Positions 6,942 to 15,432 of a DNA stretch of 15,589 bases are shown here, in pieces. The position numbers and the translations under genes are program-made. Source of the stretch: Candidatus Minthenecus merdequi (GTDB taxonomy: Bacteria; Bacteroidota; Bacteroidia; Bacteroidales; Paludibacteraceae). The stretch is from the NCBI GenBank assembly GCA_018064385.1, contig JAGHVI010000030.1, forward strand, positions 1 to 15,589, read 5' to 3'. Position 1 is the stretch's first letter, and every line of letters begins with the position of its first letter. The notes beneath the pieces were generated by a model. The model was not told the origin of the DNA and made no database searches. It was given only the letters and a program-made list of their open reading frames with translations.

Positions 6942-8588
6942 ATGAGATACAGGATTTTAGTTTTATCTTTAATTTTATCTTTGATTACGTCTTGCAGCAA
7001 ACTGGACTTTGACGAGGCAACATCAATGGGTTACGATGCATCTTTGGGTATTCCGATTTGCAAATACCACGCATCTATCTTTAATATTCTGGAATCAGAA
7101 GACTCGTTGGATTACATATATACCGACCTTGACAACACTTTATATGTATATTGGGAAGAAGAGCGTCAGGATATATACTTCGACTTTATTGAGTTTGACG
7201 AGGGTGACCTGGTTTCGAAATCGACAAGCCTTCCCGAAATGGTTTTGCCCCGGGGAACGTCATATATACTGCGCGACACGATGCATTACAGATTCAACTA
7301 CGACAGCCATTCGTCCTTCAATGTCAAGGAATACACCATAGACAGCATAGTAATAGACAAAGCCAACATAAACCTTGACATAGACCTCGATGGAATAGAA
7401 CTTGGAAAAAACAGTTACATTGATCTGACATACGAAATCCCTGACATCAAAGATTACGACAAAAACAGATTCAATGCCGTCATCACAAAAAACCATGCGA
7501 ACATCCGCCGCGTCATTCCACGGTTCACAGCCGACTTCAGCAACCAAAGCAGCCGCGAGAACATTGTTGATATGGTTTACGAATACAAAATAGTAAGTGA
7601 CGGCACAACAACAATCAGCAAAAATGCAACGATAGACTACTCAACGCAGTTCAACCTGATACAGTACAACGTTGCCTACGGACGTTTTTGGGAGAAACAG
7701 ACGGTTTTTGACACCGTCATAGGTGTAAAATTACCGAAAGAACTGCTTGATTTATATTACGAAGATGACAATAACAGGCTGCTGTTCCACGACCCTATAA
7801 TCACTTTTTACGTTGCTCACAATTTAGGTGCTGACCTGCGATACGTTGTTGATTCCATACGCACATTAGACAAAAACGGAAACACATTGGAATATGCCGA
7901 CTTCGGTGGCAGCAAATCATATACAAACAGCCTGAAAAAAGCAACGACTCCATTTGAATACGTATATGACACGATAGTTATAAACCGCGAAAACGGCAAC
8001 ACGCACCGGCTGTATTCAATGCAACCCGACTCGATGGTAATGAATTGCCATGTGTATGTAGGCAAAACCGACGGAGGGCATAACGACTTCATTGTCAACC
8101 CTATGAATATGATTGTTGATGTCACCACACACATAAATGCCGACTTCGATGCCGGCACCAGTTTCTCAACAACCGACACGGTCGATGCCGACATAGCAAG
8201 CGTTGACACATCATTCACCGATTACGCCCGTATAAAAGAATTTTATATAATACTGCGAGCTGCCAACAGTCTGCCTGTACAGGCAACAGTTGACGTAATA
8301 ATGTTGGACGAAAACGACAAAGAGCTGTATCGCAAACCTTCAATAGTTCTGGATTGCCCGGATGTTGACGAACGGGGTGTCACTGTCGAGCCTACAGATC
8401 AAAGAATAGAATTGCACTTCACGGGTGACGAAGTGATGAATATATTGAAGACAAAAAAGATATGCTTTACCGTTAATCTCCGGGGCAAAGATGCCGAGTC
8501 AATGTTGTCAATCCGAGCTGACAATGCCATTGACATCAACGTAAGTGCTTACGGAGTGTTCCGGATAAAAACAGATAATCTGAAATAA
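6942..8588 (+). CDS. Large lipoprotein, unrecognised
   Basis: A 548-residue predicted lipoprotein of unknown function. Residues 5-17 are hydrophobic and end in the lipobox ITSC, with the lipidated cysteine at 18. The sequence after it (SKLDFDEA) is acidic, which weakly resembles Bacteroidetes lipoprotein export signals for surface exposure. The rest is rich in aspartate, aromatic residues and beta-prone segments with no low-complexity region. I recognise no catalytic motif. The ATG at 6942 is preferred over an in-frame TTG two codons upstream. The gene starts 11 bp after the helicase stop and ends 10 bp before an OmpA-type barrel protein. This tight pair (lipoprotein plus barrel) suggests an envelope complex, but that is inferred from position only. 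Confidence 0.8.
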   Translation: MRYRILVLSLILSLITSCSKLDFDEATSMGYDASLGIPICKYHASIFNILESEDSLDYIYTDLDNTLYVYWEEERQDIYFDFIEFDEGDLVSKSTSLPEMVLPRGTSYILRDTMHYRFNYDSHSSFNVKEYTIDSIVIDKANINLDIDLDGIELGKNSYIDLTYEIPDIKDYDKNRFNAVITKNHANIRRVIPRFTADFSNQSSRENIVDMVYEYKIVSDGTTTISKNATIDYSTQFNLIQYNVAYGRFWEKQTVFDTVIGVKLPKELLDLYYEDDNNRLLFHDPIITFYVAHNLGADLRYVVDSIRTLDKNGNTLEYADFGGSKSYTNSLKKATTPFEYVYDTIVINRENGNTHRLYSMQPDSMVMNCHVYVGKTDGGHNDFIVNPMNMIVDVTTHINADFDAGTSFSTTDTVDADIASVDTSFTDYARIKEFYIILRAANSLPVQATVDVIMLDENDKELYRKPSIVLDCPDVDERGVTVEPTDQRIELHFTGDEVMNILKTKKICFTVNLRGKDAESMLSIRADNAIDINVSAYGVFRIKTDNLK

Positions 8589-8598
8589 TAAAAAAGCC

Positions 8599-10983
8599 AT
8601 GCGACGCAAATTGATGATAATCGTCATTCTGGCGATATGTTCTGTTGCCACAGCTGCCGCACAGAACACCAACACACTGTATTTCATGGACGAGGTTTCC
8701 ACACGAAACCTGATGAACCCTGCGTTTCTGCCTCGCAACAAAGCCTATTTCGATTTTTTTCTGTTGCCTAATGTATATTTGGGAATGGGCGAAAGTGCCA
8801 TAACTCTAGACGACAATTTTCTGAAAAACATTCCTAAGAACCCTTATATTAAAGGCGATTTTCGACTGAATCTGCTGAATTTCGGGTTCAGGATCAAGCC
8901 CGACCACTACCTTATTTTTGACTTCAATCTTAGGGGTGAAATCTCCGCAACACTTCCGCAGGACCTATTCCGCTTAGCGCTTCGGGGTACAGACAATTTC
9001 AACCGAATTGATGTATTCGACTTCAGCAGAACCAATATCAATTCCAACATATATGCGACGGCAGGTATCGGTTACTCAGCACGAGTGAATGAAAAAGTGA
9101 CAGTCGGTTTCAAAGCCAAATACCTGATGGGCATCGGAAACATCACCACTTCGGTTGACTACGCAACGCTAACCACATCGCTGGACGAATGGATTTTGAA
9201 ATCATCTTCACATATTGACATGGCAATACCGATGACGCTGAAGCTCTACGAAAAGGAAAGCGGAACAACAGGCATTGACGGTATGAATTTTGATTTAGCC
9301 GACCTTAAACCTGTCGGCAGCGGAGCTTCATTCGACTTCGGCATCACATACGAGCCTGTCCGGAATCTGGTCATATCGGCTTCGGTCGTTGACCTTGGGT
9401 TCATCAATTGGAACAAAGGGCATCGCTATCAGATGGGCATTGATGGCACATACATTTACGATGGGCTGGCATCCATCGAATATGTCGACACATCCGACAT
9501 CGACACCAAGATAATCGAAGAACTGTGGGATGATATACAGGAAGATGTAAATGTGTATGAGACCAATCGGAAACACACATCCATGGTCAGCGGAAATTTC
9601 AATATTGCTGTCGAATATGGTATATTGAACAACCGAATATCCTTTGGCATCCTCAATCAATTGACTTTCAACAAAAACAATCTGTACGACCAGTTGACCT
9701 TAGCCGTCAATTTCCGTCCTTGCCAATGGTTCAAAGGCACAATCAGTCACTCCTTTCTCAATGGCAACTGGGGAACGCTCGGTGTTGGACTGAATCTGAA
9801 TTTGGGAGCTTTTGACCTTTACCTTATTTCGGACTACATACCTGTTTCCTTCGCCGAGGTATTCTCTGATCAGAACGATTTCAGCATAATTGCTCCAAAC
9901 CGTATGCATAATTTCAATCTGCAGTTTGGAACTATTTTCAACATAGGGCGTTTCGAGCGTGATCTTGACAACGATGGTGTGCGAAACGGACGTGACAAAT
10001 GCCCAAACACCGATATTGATTTTCTGCGCAAACAGTGTCCGGATTTAAAAAAGAAAGATCTTGTTGATGAGTCCGGTTGTATGTTTGATGATGACAAAGA
10101 TGGTGTTCAAAACTGTTTTGACAAGTGTCCGAACACTCCTCTTGGCTATCCTGTCGATTCGGTAGGATGTCCTTTGGACCAAGACCAAGACGGAGTGCCT
10201 GATGCTATTGACCAATGTCCTGATACACCAGTCGAAGCACTTGCCGTTGATGCCAACGGATGTCCTGTAGATAACGATGCAGATGGTGTGCCTGATTATA
10301 TTGACCAATGTCCAAACACGCCTCAGAACGTTACCGTAGATGCTGTGGGATGTCCTGTAGATTCGGATGGTGACGGTGTGCCTGACTATTTGGACCGATG
10401 TCCCGACACACCTGCCAAATTCCCTGTTGACTCGAAAGGCTGTCCTTTGGATCAAGACCAAGATGGTGTGCCTGATGTTATTGACCAATGTCCAAACACA
10501 CCTCAGAACGTTATCGTCGATTCGGTGGGATGTCCTGTAGATTCGGATGGTGACAGCATTCCTGACTATTTGGACAAATGCCCTAAACGTCCAGGAGTTG
10601 CAAGCAATAACGGATGCCCCGAATATACCGAACTCCGTAACATCATCTCGAAAGCAATGACTGGAATACAGTTCGAGTCAGCAAAATCCGTTATCAAGAA
10701 ATCATCCTATCCAATACTGAACAAGATGGCAGAAATTCTTGGAATGGATACAACATACAATCTTGGTATTCACGGACATACAGATAACGTTGGCAATCCT
10801 GAAAAAAATATGAAATTGTCGAAGGAACGTGCCGAAGCCGTTCGTCAATATCTAATATCCAAAGGTGTCAATGGTGAACGATTGACAGCAGAAGGTTTCG
10901 GTGACACAAAACCAATAGCCGACAACGAGACAGGCGAAGGACGCAAACGAAACCGCCGCGTTGAGTTCATCATCATTTATTGA
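8599..10983 (+). CDS. OmpA-family protein with DUF5723-like barrel and TSP3 repeats
   Basis: A 794-residue outer-membrane protein. Residues 1-21 form a signal peptide ending TAAAQ. Residues about 22-450 resemble the DUF5723 beta-barrel region of Bacteroidetes (MNPAFLPRNKAYFDF near the start, with repeated amphipathic strands). About 456-672 are calcium-binding thrombospondin type 3 repeats. About 680-794 form the OmpA C-terminal domain, with HGHTDNVG and NMKLSKERAEAVRQYL carrying the aspartate and arginine that bind diaminopimelate in peptidoglycan. The protein should tie the outer membrane to the cell wall. It follows the lipoprotein by 10 bp and probably shares its transcript. Family assignment of the barrel is from pattern memory; the TSP3 and OmpA parts are clear. 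Confidence 0.9.
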   Translation: MRRKLMIIVILAICSVATAAAQNTNTLYFMDEVSTRNLMNPAFLPRNKAYFDFFLLPNVYLGMGESAITLDDNFLKNIPKNPYIKGDFRLNLLNFGFRIKPDHYLIFDFNLRGEISATLPQDLFRLALRGTDNFNRIDVFDFSRTNINSNIYATAGIGYSARVNEKVTVGFKAKYLMGIGNITTSVDYATLTTSLDEWILKSSSHIDMAIPMTLKLYEKESGTTGIDGMNFDLADLKPVGSGASFDFGITYEPVRNLVISASVVDLGFINWNKGHRYQMGIDGTYIYDGLASIEYVDTSDIDTKIIEELWDDIQEDVNVYETNRKHTSMVSGNFNIAVEYGILNNRISFGILNQLTFNKNNLYDQLTLAVNFRPCQWFKGTISHSFLNGNWGTLGVGLNLNLGAFDLYLISDYIPVSFAEVFSDQNDFSIIAPNRMHNFNLQFGTIFNIGRFERDLDNDGVRNGRDKCPNTDIDFLRKQCPDLKKKDLVDESGCMFDDDKDGVQNCFDKCPNTPLGYPVDSVGCPLDQDQDGVPDAIDQCPDTPVEALAVDANGCPVDNDADGVPDYIDQCPNTPQNVTVDAVGCPVDSDGDGVPDYLDRCPDTPAKFPVDSKGCPLDQDQDGVPDVIDQCPNTPQNVIVDSVGCPVDSDGDSIPDYLDKCPKRPGVASNNGCPEYTELRNIISKAMTGIQFESAKSVIKKSSYPILNKMAEILGMDTTYNLGIHGHTDNVGNPEKNMKLSKERAEAVRQYLISKGVNGERLTAEGFGDTKPIADNETGEGRKRNRRVEFIIIY
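9964..10612 (+). repeat. Thrombospondin type 3 repeat array in the OmpA-family gene
   Basis: Seven tandem units of about 28-30 codons, each of the form DxDxDGVxDxxDxCPxTP, run from about residue 456 to 672. The first is degenerate, with an inserted lysine-rich segment. The DNA of units 4-5 and 6-7 is nearly identical with a 180-bp period (for example ATTGACCAATGTCCAAACAC at 10300 and 10480). Units 3 and 6 share CCTTTGGA and CAAGACCAAGA 273 bp apart. The array appears to have grown by recent internal duplication. Confidence 0.9.
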
Positions 10984-11007
10984 AAGGTGAGTTCTTTTAA
11001 GGTTTTA

Positions 11008-11129
11008 TTATTTCACGCAGAATTCGCAGAATAAAGGAATTGTTGTTGCGATGCCAGAGAATGATTCATTATTTCACGCAGAATTCGCAGAATAAAGGAG
11101 CTGTTGTTGCGATGCCAGAGAATGATTCA
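11008..11129 (+). repeat. 61-bp tandem duplication with repeat copies D and E
   Basis: Two head-to-tail 61-bp units (11008-11068 and 11069-11129) each contain the 38-bp core followed by TTGCGATGCCAGAGAATGAT. They differ only at AAAGGAATTG versus AAAGGAGCTG. The sequence after the second unit starts again with TTA before diverging. The pair fills most of the 151-bp gap between the OmpA-family gene and the M23 peptidase gene. The gap begins with AAGGTGAGTTCT (10984-10995), also found at 15493-15504. I see no promoter consensus in the gap. Confidence 0.9.
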
Positions 11130-11138
11130 TTACAATGA
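11112..11138 (+). CDS. Possible 8-residue upstream ORF before M23 peptidase
   Basis: ATG at 11112 opens an 8-codon frame (MPENDSLQ) whose TGA stop overlaps the ATG of the peptidase gene as ATGA (11135-11138). An AGGAG sequence ends 12 bp before its ATG. The first tandem unit has a matching ATG at 11051 giving a 14-residue frame that ends in repeat sequence at 11095. These frames arise from the duplicated repeat. Translational coupling is possible, but there is no evidence of expression. Confidence 0.25.
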   Translation: MPENDSLQ

Positions 11139-12103
11139 AAAAAAACCATTTTAAATATAACCCTGAAACACTCTCGTTCGAGAAGATTGAGACATCCGTT
11201 GCCCACTGGGTGAAGTTGATTACGACACACCTTCTCTCGGGCATTGGGCTTTCGATTGTAGTACTTGTGCTGATATATGCCTTCGTCGATTCGCCCAAAG
11301 AACGCCTTCTGAAAACCGAAATCGCCACCATTGAAACGCAATATCAGGAACTCTCACGTCGTTACGACCAGATGTCGGATGTACTCATTGATTTGAGACA
11401 ACGCGACAACAACCTCTACCGCGTAATTATGGAGGCAGACTCAATGCCCGAAGTAATGCTCAACGACAACGTTCTGCTGAACAACAAATACGACAGATAT
11501 ATGGACCTATCTTCGTTTGATGTGATTTTCGAAGCTTCGGCACGTGCTGACTATGTCGAACAACTCATCTGTCAACAGTCTTCGTCATACGACGAGCTGG
11601 TCGATTTGCTGCACAACAAGGAACAGCGTCTGCAATGTATTCCCGCCATACAACCGATTCTGAATCGCAATCTCAAGCAGGTTGCTTCAGGTTTCGGTTG
11701 GCGCATTGACCCTGTTTTTCACAGCCGTCGCATGCACCAGGGTATGGACTATTCAGCAAAAAAAGGGACACCTGTATATGCCACCGGCGACGGAACTGTC
11801 AAAGAGTGCGGTTATATGCAAGGATATGGCAACACTGTCGTGATAAACCACGGATTCGGATATATGACCAAATATGCACATCTTCAGAAAATCAACGTAA
11901 AACGGGGACAGCGAGTCACAAGGGCACAAGAGATTGGGACCGTGGGCAGCACTGGCAAATCAACCGGTCCACATCTTCATTACGAAGTTCATCACCACGG
12001 ACGGCCTGTGAACCCTGTCAACTACTACTTCCTGGATCTTTCGCCTGCCGAATATGACAAAATGATACAGATTGCCTCGAACGCCGGGCAGGTTCTTGAT
12101 TAA
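11135..12103 (+). CDS. M23-family peptidoglycan endopeptidase, membrane-anchored
   Basis: A 322-residue zinc metallopeptidase of the LytM/M23 type, expected to cut peptide cross-bridges in peptidoglycan in the periplasm. A cytoplasmic N-terminal tail is followed by one membrane helix (about 29-51) and a coiled-coil-like segment (about 55-95, KTEIATIETQYQEL onward). The catalytic domain begins at about 186 with FGWRIDPVF. Zinc ligands are H201 and D205 in HQGMD and H282 in HLH, with H280 as the catalytic histidine. All are present, so the enzyme should be active, unlike degenerate EnvC/NlpD-type activators. The coiled coil plus LytM layout resembles divisome-linked regulators, which leaves that role open too. 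The start ATG follows the tandem repeat units and overlaps a tiny upstream frame. Confidence 0.93.
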   Translation: MKKNHFKYNPETLSFEKIETSVAHWVKLITTHLLSGIGLSIVVLVLIYAFVDSPKERLLKTEIATIETQYQELSRRYDQMSDVLIDLRQRDNNLYRVIMEADSMPEVMLNDNVLLNNKYDRYMDLSSFDVIFEASARADYVEQLICQQSSSYDELVDLLHNKEQRLQCIPAIQPILNRNLKQVASGFGWRIDPVFHSRRMHQGMDYSAKKGTPVYATGDGTVKECGYMQGYGNTVVINHGFGYMTKYAHLQKINVKRGQRVTRAQEIGTVGSTGKSTGPHLHYEVHHHGRPVNPVNYYFLDLSPAEYDKMIQIASNAGQVLD

Positions 12104-12108
12104 CTTTG
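12101..12108 (+). promoter_or_regulatory. Possible -7 element before the RelA/SpoT gene
   Basis: TAACTTTG fits the TAnnTTTG consensus and lies 19 bp before the ATG at 12128. It uses the stop codon of the M23 gene as its TA. No TTTG is found 19-21 bp upstream, so this is a half-site. It could give the stringent-response gene an independent transcript, or it may be chance. Confidence 0.3.
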
Positions 12109-12127
12109 AGATAAAAAAGAAGAAACA

Positions 12128-14338
12128 ATGACAGAACAAGAAGAAGAAATTCTGATTCAAAACGAATTTGACGCTCTGCTGCGCGACTACGCCAATACGG
12201 CACACAAACAGAAAGTAGAAATCATCACCAAGGCTTTCCGTTTTGCAAAACACGCACATCATGGTGTAAAACGCCGTTCGGGCGAACCTTATATAATGCA
12301 CCCACTGGCGGTGGCTCGAATCGTGGTCAACGAAATCGGTCTGGGGTCAACCTCTATATGCTCTGCTCTGCTGCACGATGTTGTAGAGGACACTGATTAT
12401 ACATTGGACGACATAGAACAGGCTTTCAACCCAAAGATAGCCTCGATTGTGGATGGTCTTACAAAAATATCGGGCGGAATCTTCGGCGATGGCGCATCTG
12501 CTCAAGCCGAAAATTTCCGGAAACTTATCCTCACCATGCCCGAGGACATCCGCGTTATTCTGATTAAAATGGCTGACCGACTGCACAACATGCGGACTCT
12601 CGGCTCGATGGCACCGGCAAAACAGCTGAAGATTTGCGGTGAAACTCTTTATATTTATGCTCCACTGGCACAGCGTCTAGGATTCTTCAAAATCAAAACG
12701 GAATTCGAGAATCTCTGTTTCCGTTACGAACAGCCGCAGATGTACCGAAAACTCGAAGAGGAACTTAAACGGGTCAGCCCTGCATTGGACGACTCTTTCC
12801 ACAACTTCACAGCTCCAATCGAGCGTCAGCTCAACCAGTTAGGCATCAAATACACAATGACCAGCCGCATCAAGTCGCCTTATTCTGTATTCCATAAGAT
12901 GCAGACCAAAAACATTCCTTTCGACCAGGTTTATGACTTGCTGGCTGTCCGCATCATCATCAGCCCCGAAACGCCCGAACGCGAAAAATCTGATTGCTGG
13001 CTTACTTACGCTGCCATCACGAACATCTACCGTCCACATCCCGACCGTACCCGCGACTGGATTAACACTCCGAAAACCAATGGTTACGAGGCTCTGCACG
13101 TTACGGTTATGGGACCTGAAGGCAACTGGATTGAGGTGCAGATACGTTCCGAGCGTATGAACGACATCGCCGAACGGGGCATAGCTGCACATTGGAAATA
13201 CAAGACAGGCGAGCACGACGAATCCGACCTTGACCATTGGTTTGCCTCAATCAAAGAGATGCTTGACACCTCTGACCTGACCAATGCAGTGGAGTTTATG
13301 GACACGTTCAAACTCAACCTTTACGCCTCGGAGTTATTCGTCTTCACACCTACGGGCGATGTCCGCAAAATGCCTACACACTCGACGGTGCTTGACTTCG
13401 CTTTTTCGCTTCACTCAGAATTGGGATTTCACTGTATCGGTGCCAAGGTTGACCATCGTCTGGTGCCTGCGTCATACGAACTGCACTCAGGCGAACAGGT
13501 CGAAGTGCTGACCTCGAACACACAACATCCTGTCATCGAGTGGTTGGACTGTTGCACAACGTCCAAGGCCAAAGCTCAACTCAGAACATATCTGAAGTCC
13601 GAAATCAAGGAAAAGACCGATGTTGGGCAGCAAATGGTCGAAGCAATTCTGATGAATGCCCACCAGCGCATCAATGCCGATTCCATCCAAGTGTTAACCA
13701 ACCATTATGGTTTCCGTACAAAAGAAGACCTCTACTACAACGCAGGGGCAGGCACGATTGACCTCTCAGATGCTCCACGGCTCTTCCAGACTGACAAACC
13801 CGGCAAATGGACCCGTTTCTGGCGTCTGCAGTTCGGCAGCACTGACAAACCTTCCGAACATATTCATCGCACCATTGACCCCAAAAAAGACAAATCCATC
13901 GACCTGACCGATTCGGAACTCGGCACCACCTACCGTATTGCGCCCTGCTGCAACCCTATCCCAGGCGATCAGGTTCTGGGCTTTGTTGACGAACGCGGCA
14001 CCGTCATTGTACACCGGCTGGACTGTACTGAAGCTGAAAAGCTGAAGGCATCTTTCGGCAACCGCATTATCACTGCTGCCTGGAAAACACAGAAGCTGCT
14101 CTCCTTCCGAGCCTCAATTTCGCTGACAGGCATCGACCGTCCAGGGTTGCTCAAAGAGATAGTCCACGTCATCAGCGATGACTATAACATCAACATGCGC
14201 CGTTCCGTTTTCGAGACCAACGACAAAATATTTTCAGGAACAATCGAGATGTATGTATTCTCGGCTGAGGATATCAACAATATGTGTCACAAACTTATGG
14301 AACTGAAATCCCTCAAAGAGGTTAAACGTATTGAATAA
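12128..14338 (+). CDS. Bifunctional (p)ppGpp synthetase/hydrolase, RelA/SpoT family
   Basis: A 736-residue long RSH enzyme that makes and degrades (p)ppGpp, the alarmone of the stringent response. The HD hydrolase domain is intact: HHGVKRRSGEPYIMHP (44-59), the metal-binding HD pair at 83-84 in LLHDVVEDT, and KMADRLHNMRTL (148-158). The synthetase domain has YDLLAVRI (269-276), RTRDWI (307-312), NGYEALH (318-324) and the catalytic glutamate 336 in EVQIR. RTRD is the basic motif class (RxKD-like) of bifunctional enzymes, not the acidic ExDD of synthetase-only RelA. A TGS domain (about 393-455), a zinc-finger-like region with CCNPIPGD and a C-terminal ACT domain (about 660-736) complete the protein. 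The stop overlaps the next gene's start as TAATG, so the downstream lipoprotein is probably co-translated. Confidence 0.96.
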   Translation: MTEQEEEILIQNEFDALLRDYANTAHKQKVEIITKAFRFAKHAHHGVKRRSGEPYIMHPLAVARIVVNEIGLGSTSICSALLHDVVEDTDYTLDDIEQAFNPKIASIVDGLTKISGGIFGDGASAQAENFRKLILTMPEDIRVILIKMADRLHNMRTLGSMAPAKQLKICGETLYIYAPLAQRLGFFKIKTEFENLCFRYEQPQMYRKLEEELKRVSPALDDSFHNFTAPIERQLNQLGIKYTMTSRIKSPYSVFHKMQTKNIPFDQVYDLLAVRIIISPETPEREKSDCWLTYAAITNIYRPHPDRTRDWINTPKTNGYEALHVTVMGPEGNWIEVQIRSERMNDIAERGIAAHWKYKTGEHDESDLDHWFASIKEMLDTSDLTNAVEFMDTFKLNLYASELFVFTPTGDVRKMPTHSTVLDFAFSLHSELGFHCIGAKVDHRLVPASYELHSGEQVEVLTSNTQHPVIEWLDCCTTSKAKAQLRTYLKSEIKEKTDVGQQMVEAILMNAHQRINADSIQVLTNHYGFRTKEDLYYNAGAGTIDLSDAPRLFQTDKPGKWTRFWRLQFGSTDKPSEHIHRTIDPKKDKSIDLTDSELGTTYRIAPCCNPIPGDQVLGFVDERGTVIVHRLDCTEAEKLKASFGNRIITAAWKTQKLLSFRASISLTGIDRPGLLKEIVHVISDDYNINMRRSVFETNDKIFSGTIEMYVFSAEDINNMCHKLMELKSLKEVKRIE

Positions 14339-15432
14339 TGAAAAACGCTGTTATTTCACGCAGAATTCGCAGAATAAAGGAGCTGTTGTTGCGATGGTTC
14401 GACTGGCTTACCAAACAACATTACAATGTTTACATCCTTCTCGCCCTCCTTGTGCTGACATCGTGCAGCAACTCTCAAATGGTTCTGCCCAACAGTTCGG
14501 GTGCTGCCTTCGAGCTGCTTTGGGTCATCAACGACGATGTCTATAACTCGCCTGCCGGCGATTCGCTGCGTTTGTTCATCGAGGGGCCTGTTCCCTTTCT
14601 GCCTCAGCCCGAAAGTCAGTTCGACATATCGCGCATTGAACACAGGCACTATGACCGTCTTTTGCAAACCACACGCAACATACTCTTTGTTAACATCGAC
14701 CCACAACGATTCTCGCAAGCAAAACTGAAATTCAAGCATAATCTTTGGGCGAACAATCAGGCTGTATGCTATCTGAACGCACCCACACGAGAGGCTCTTG
14801 CCGAGTATGTCTCAAAAAACGGTGACTGCATCGTCCAATTTTTTGTCACAGCCGAACGCAACCGAATGCACAGTTACTATGTCGAAAACATAAATCGCAC
14901 AGCCAACGACACCGTAAGCAAACTCTTTGGTGCCAACATTGCCATACCTACATCGCTCAACCGCTTCAAACGTGGAAATCATTTCCTTTGGATCAGCAAC
15001 GGCAGTGCTGTCAACAATCAGAACATTGTCCTTTATTCTGTCCCCTACACCACTACCGACCAATTGACAACCGAGGCGATATTGGCACGCCGCGATTCGG
15101 TTATGAAGGTCAATATCCCCGGCGAATTTGAGGGTTCATTCATGGGCACCGAGGTTCGCCATCTCTACCCCGAAACCCGTTTCATCAACCACAATGGTCA
15201 GTGGGCTGCTGTGACGCGTGGACTATGGCGGATGCAGAACGGAGCTGCGATGGGCGGTCCTTTCGTCTCGTTGACACGCATTGACCGAATACATCAATGC
15301 ATACTGACTGTCGAAGGCTTTGTCTATGCTCCCTCCCGCTCAAAACGCAACCTCCTGCGACAGATGGATGCAATGGTTTACTCACTGCTGACCGAAGACG
15401 ATTTACACAAAAACATTGACAAAAATAATTAA
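14338..15432 (+). CDS. DUF4837-like lipoprotein with repeat-encoded N-terminus
   Basis: A 364-residue predicted lipoprotein resembling the Bacteroidetes DUF4837 family, whose function is unknown. The match is by pattern: after the lipid cysteine come SSGAAFELLWVINDD, then SPAGDSLR and PVPFLPQPESQFDISRI, as in that family. The lipobox is LTSC with cysteine 43. The signal region is oddly long: a typical 15-residue hydrophobic stretch (about 30-42) is preceded by about 29 residues, of which 5-17 come from the interspersed repeat. The ATG at 14338 overlaps the RelA/SpoT stop and is the only in-frame ATG before the lipobox. In-frame TTG codons at 14386 and 14389, just after AAAGGAG, would give a shorter, more ordinary signal peptide. 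It ends with a lysine-rich tail, and a hairpin starts directly after the stop. Confidence 0.85.
   Translation: MKNAVISRRIRRIKELLLRWFDWLTKQHYNVYILLALLVLTSCSNSQMVLPNSSGAAFELLWVINDDVYNSPAGDSLRLFIEGPVPFLPQPESQFDISRIEHRHYDRLLQTTRNILFVNIDPQRFSQAKLKFKHNLWANNQAVCYLNAPTREALAEYVSKNGDCIVQFFVTAERNRMHSYYVENINRTANDTVSKLFGANIAIPTSLNRFKRGNHFLWISNGSAVNNQNIVLYSVPYTTTDQLTTEAILARRDSVMKVNIPGEFEGSFMGTEVRHLYPETRFINHNGQWAAVTRGLWRMQNGAAMGGPFVSLTRIDRIHQCILTVEGFVYAPSRSKRNLLRQMDAMVYSLLTEDDLHKNIDKNN
14351..14388 (+). repeat. Interspersed repeat copy F, inside a coding sequence
   Basis: A full 38-bp core, identical to copy E through the AAAGGAGCTGTTG end and sharing the following TTGCGATG. It begins 13 bp into the lipoprotein reading frame and is in frame with it, encoding VISRRIRRIKELL (residues 5-17). 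It contains no stop codon in this frame. This is the only copy clearly inside an open gene rather than in a gap. Confidence 0.9.

Noticed and set aside
2913..8588. TAATCTGAAATA recurring at about 2914, 5580 and 8577
   Set aside because: Two of the three are ordinary codons (NLK) in different genes, and the string is short and A/T-rich. Coincidence is the simplest reading.
10045..10488. 147-codon minus-strand frame with internal repeats
   Set aside because: It is the antisense of the thrombospondin type 3 array; its periodicity is inherited from the plus strand.
14331..14546. 71-codon plus-strand frame at the start of the last gene, including the repeat's ATG
   Set aside because: It is in a different frame from the lipobox and the DUF4837-like sequence and stops early; the in-frame product explains the region better.
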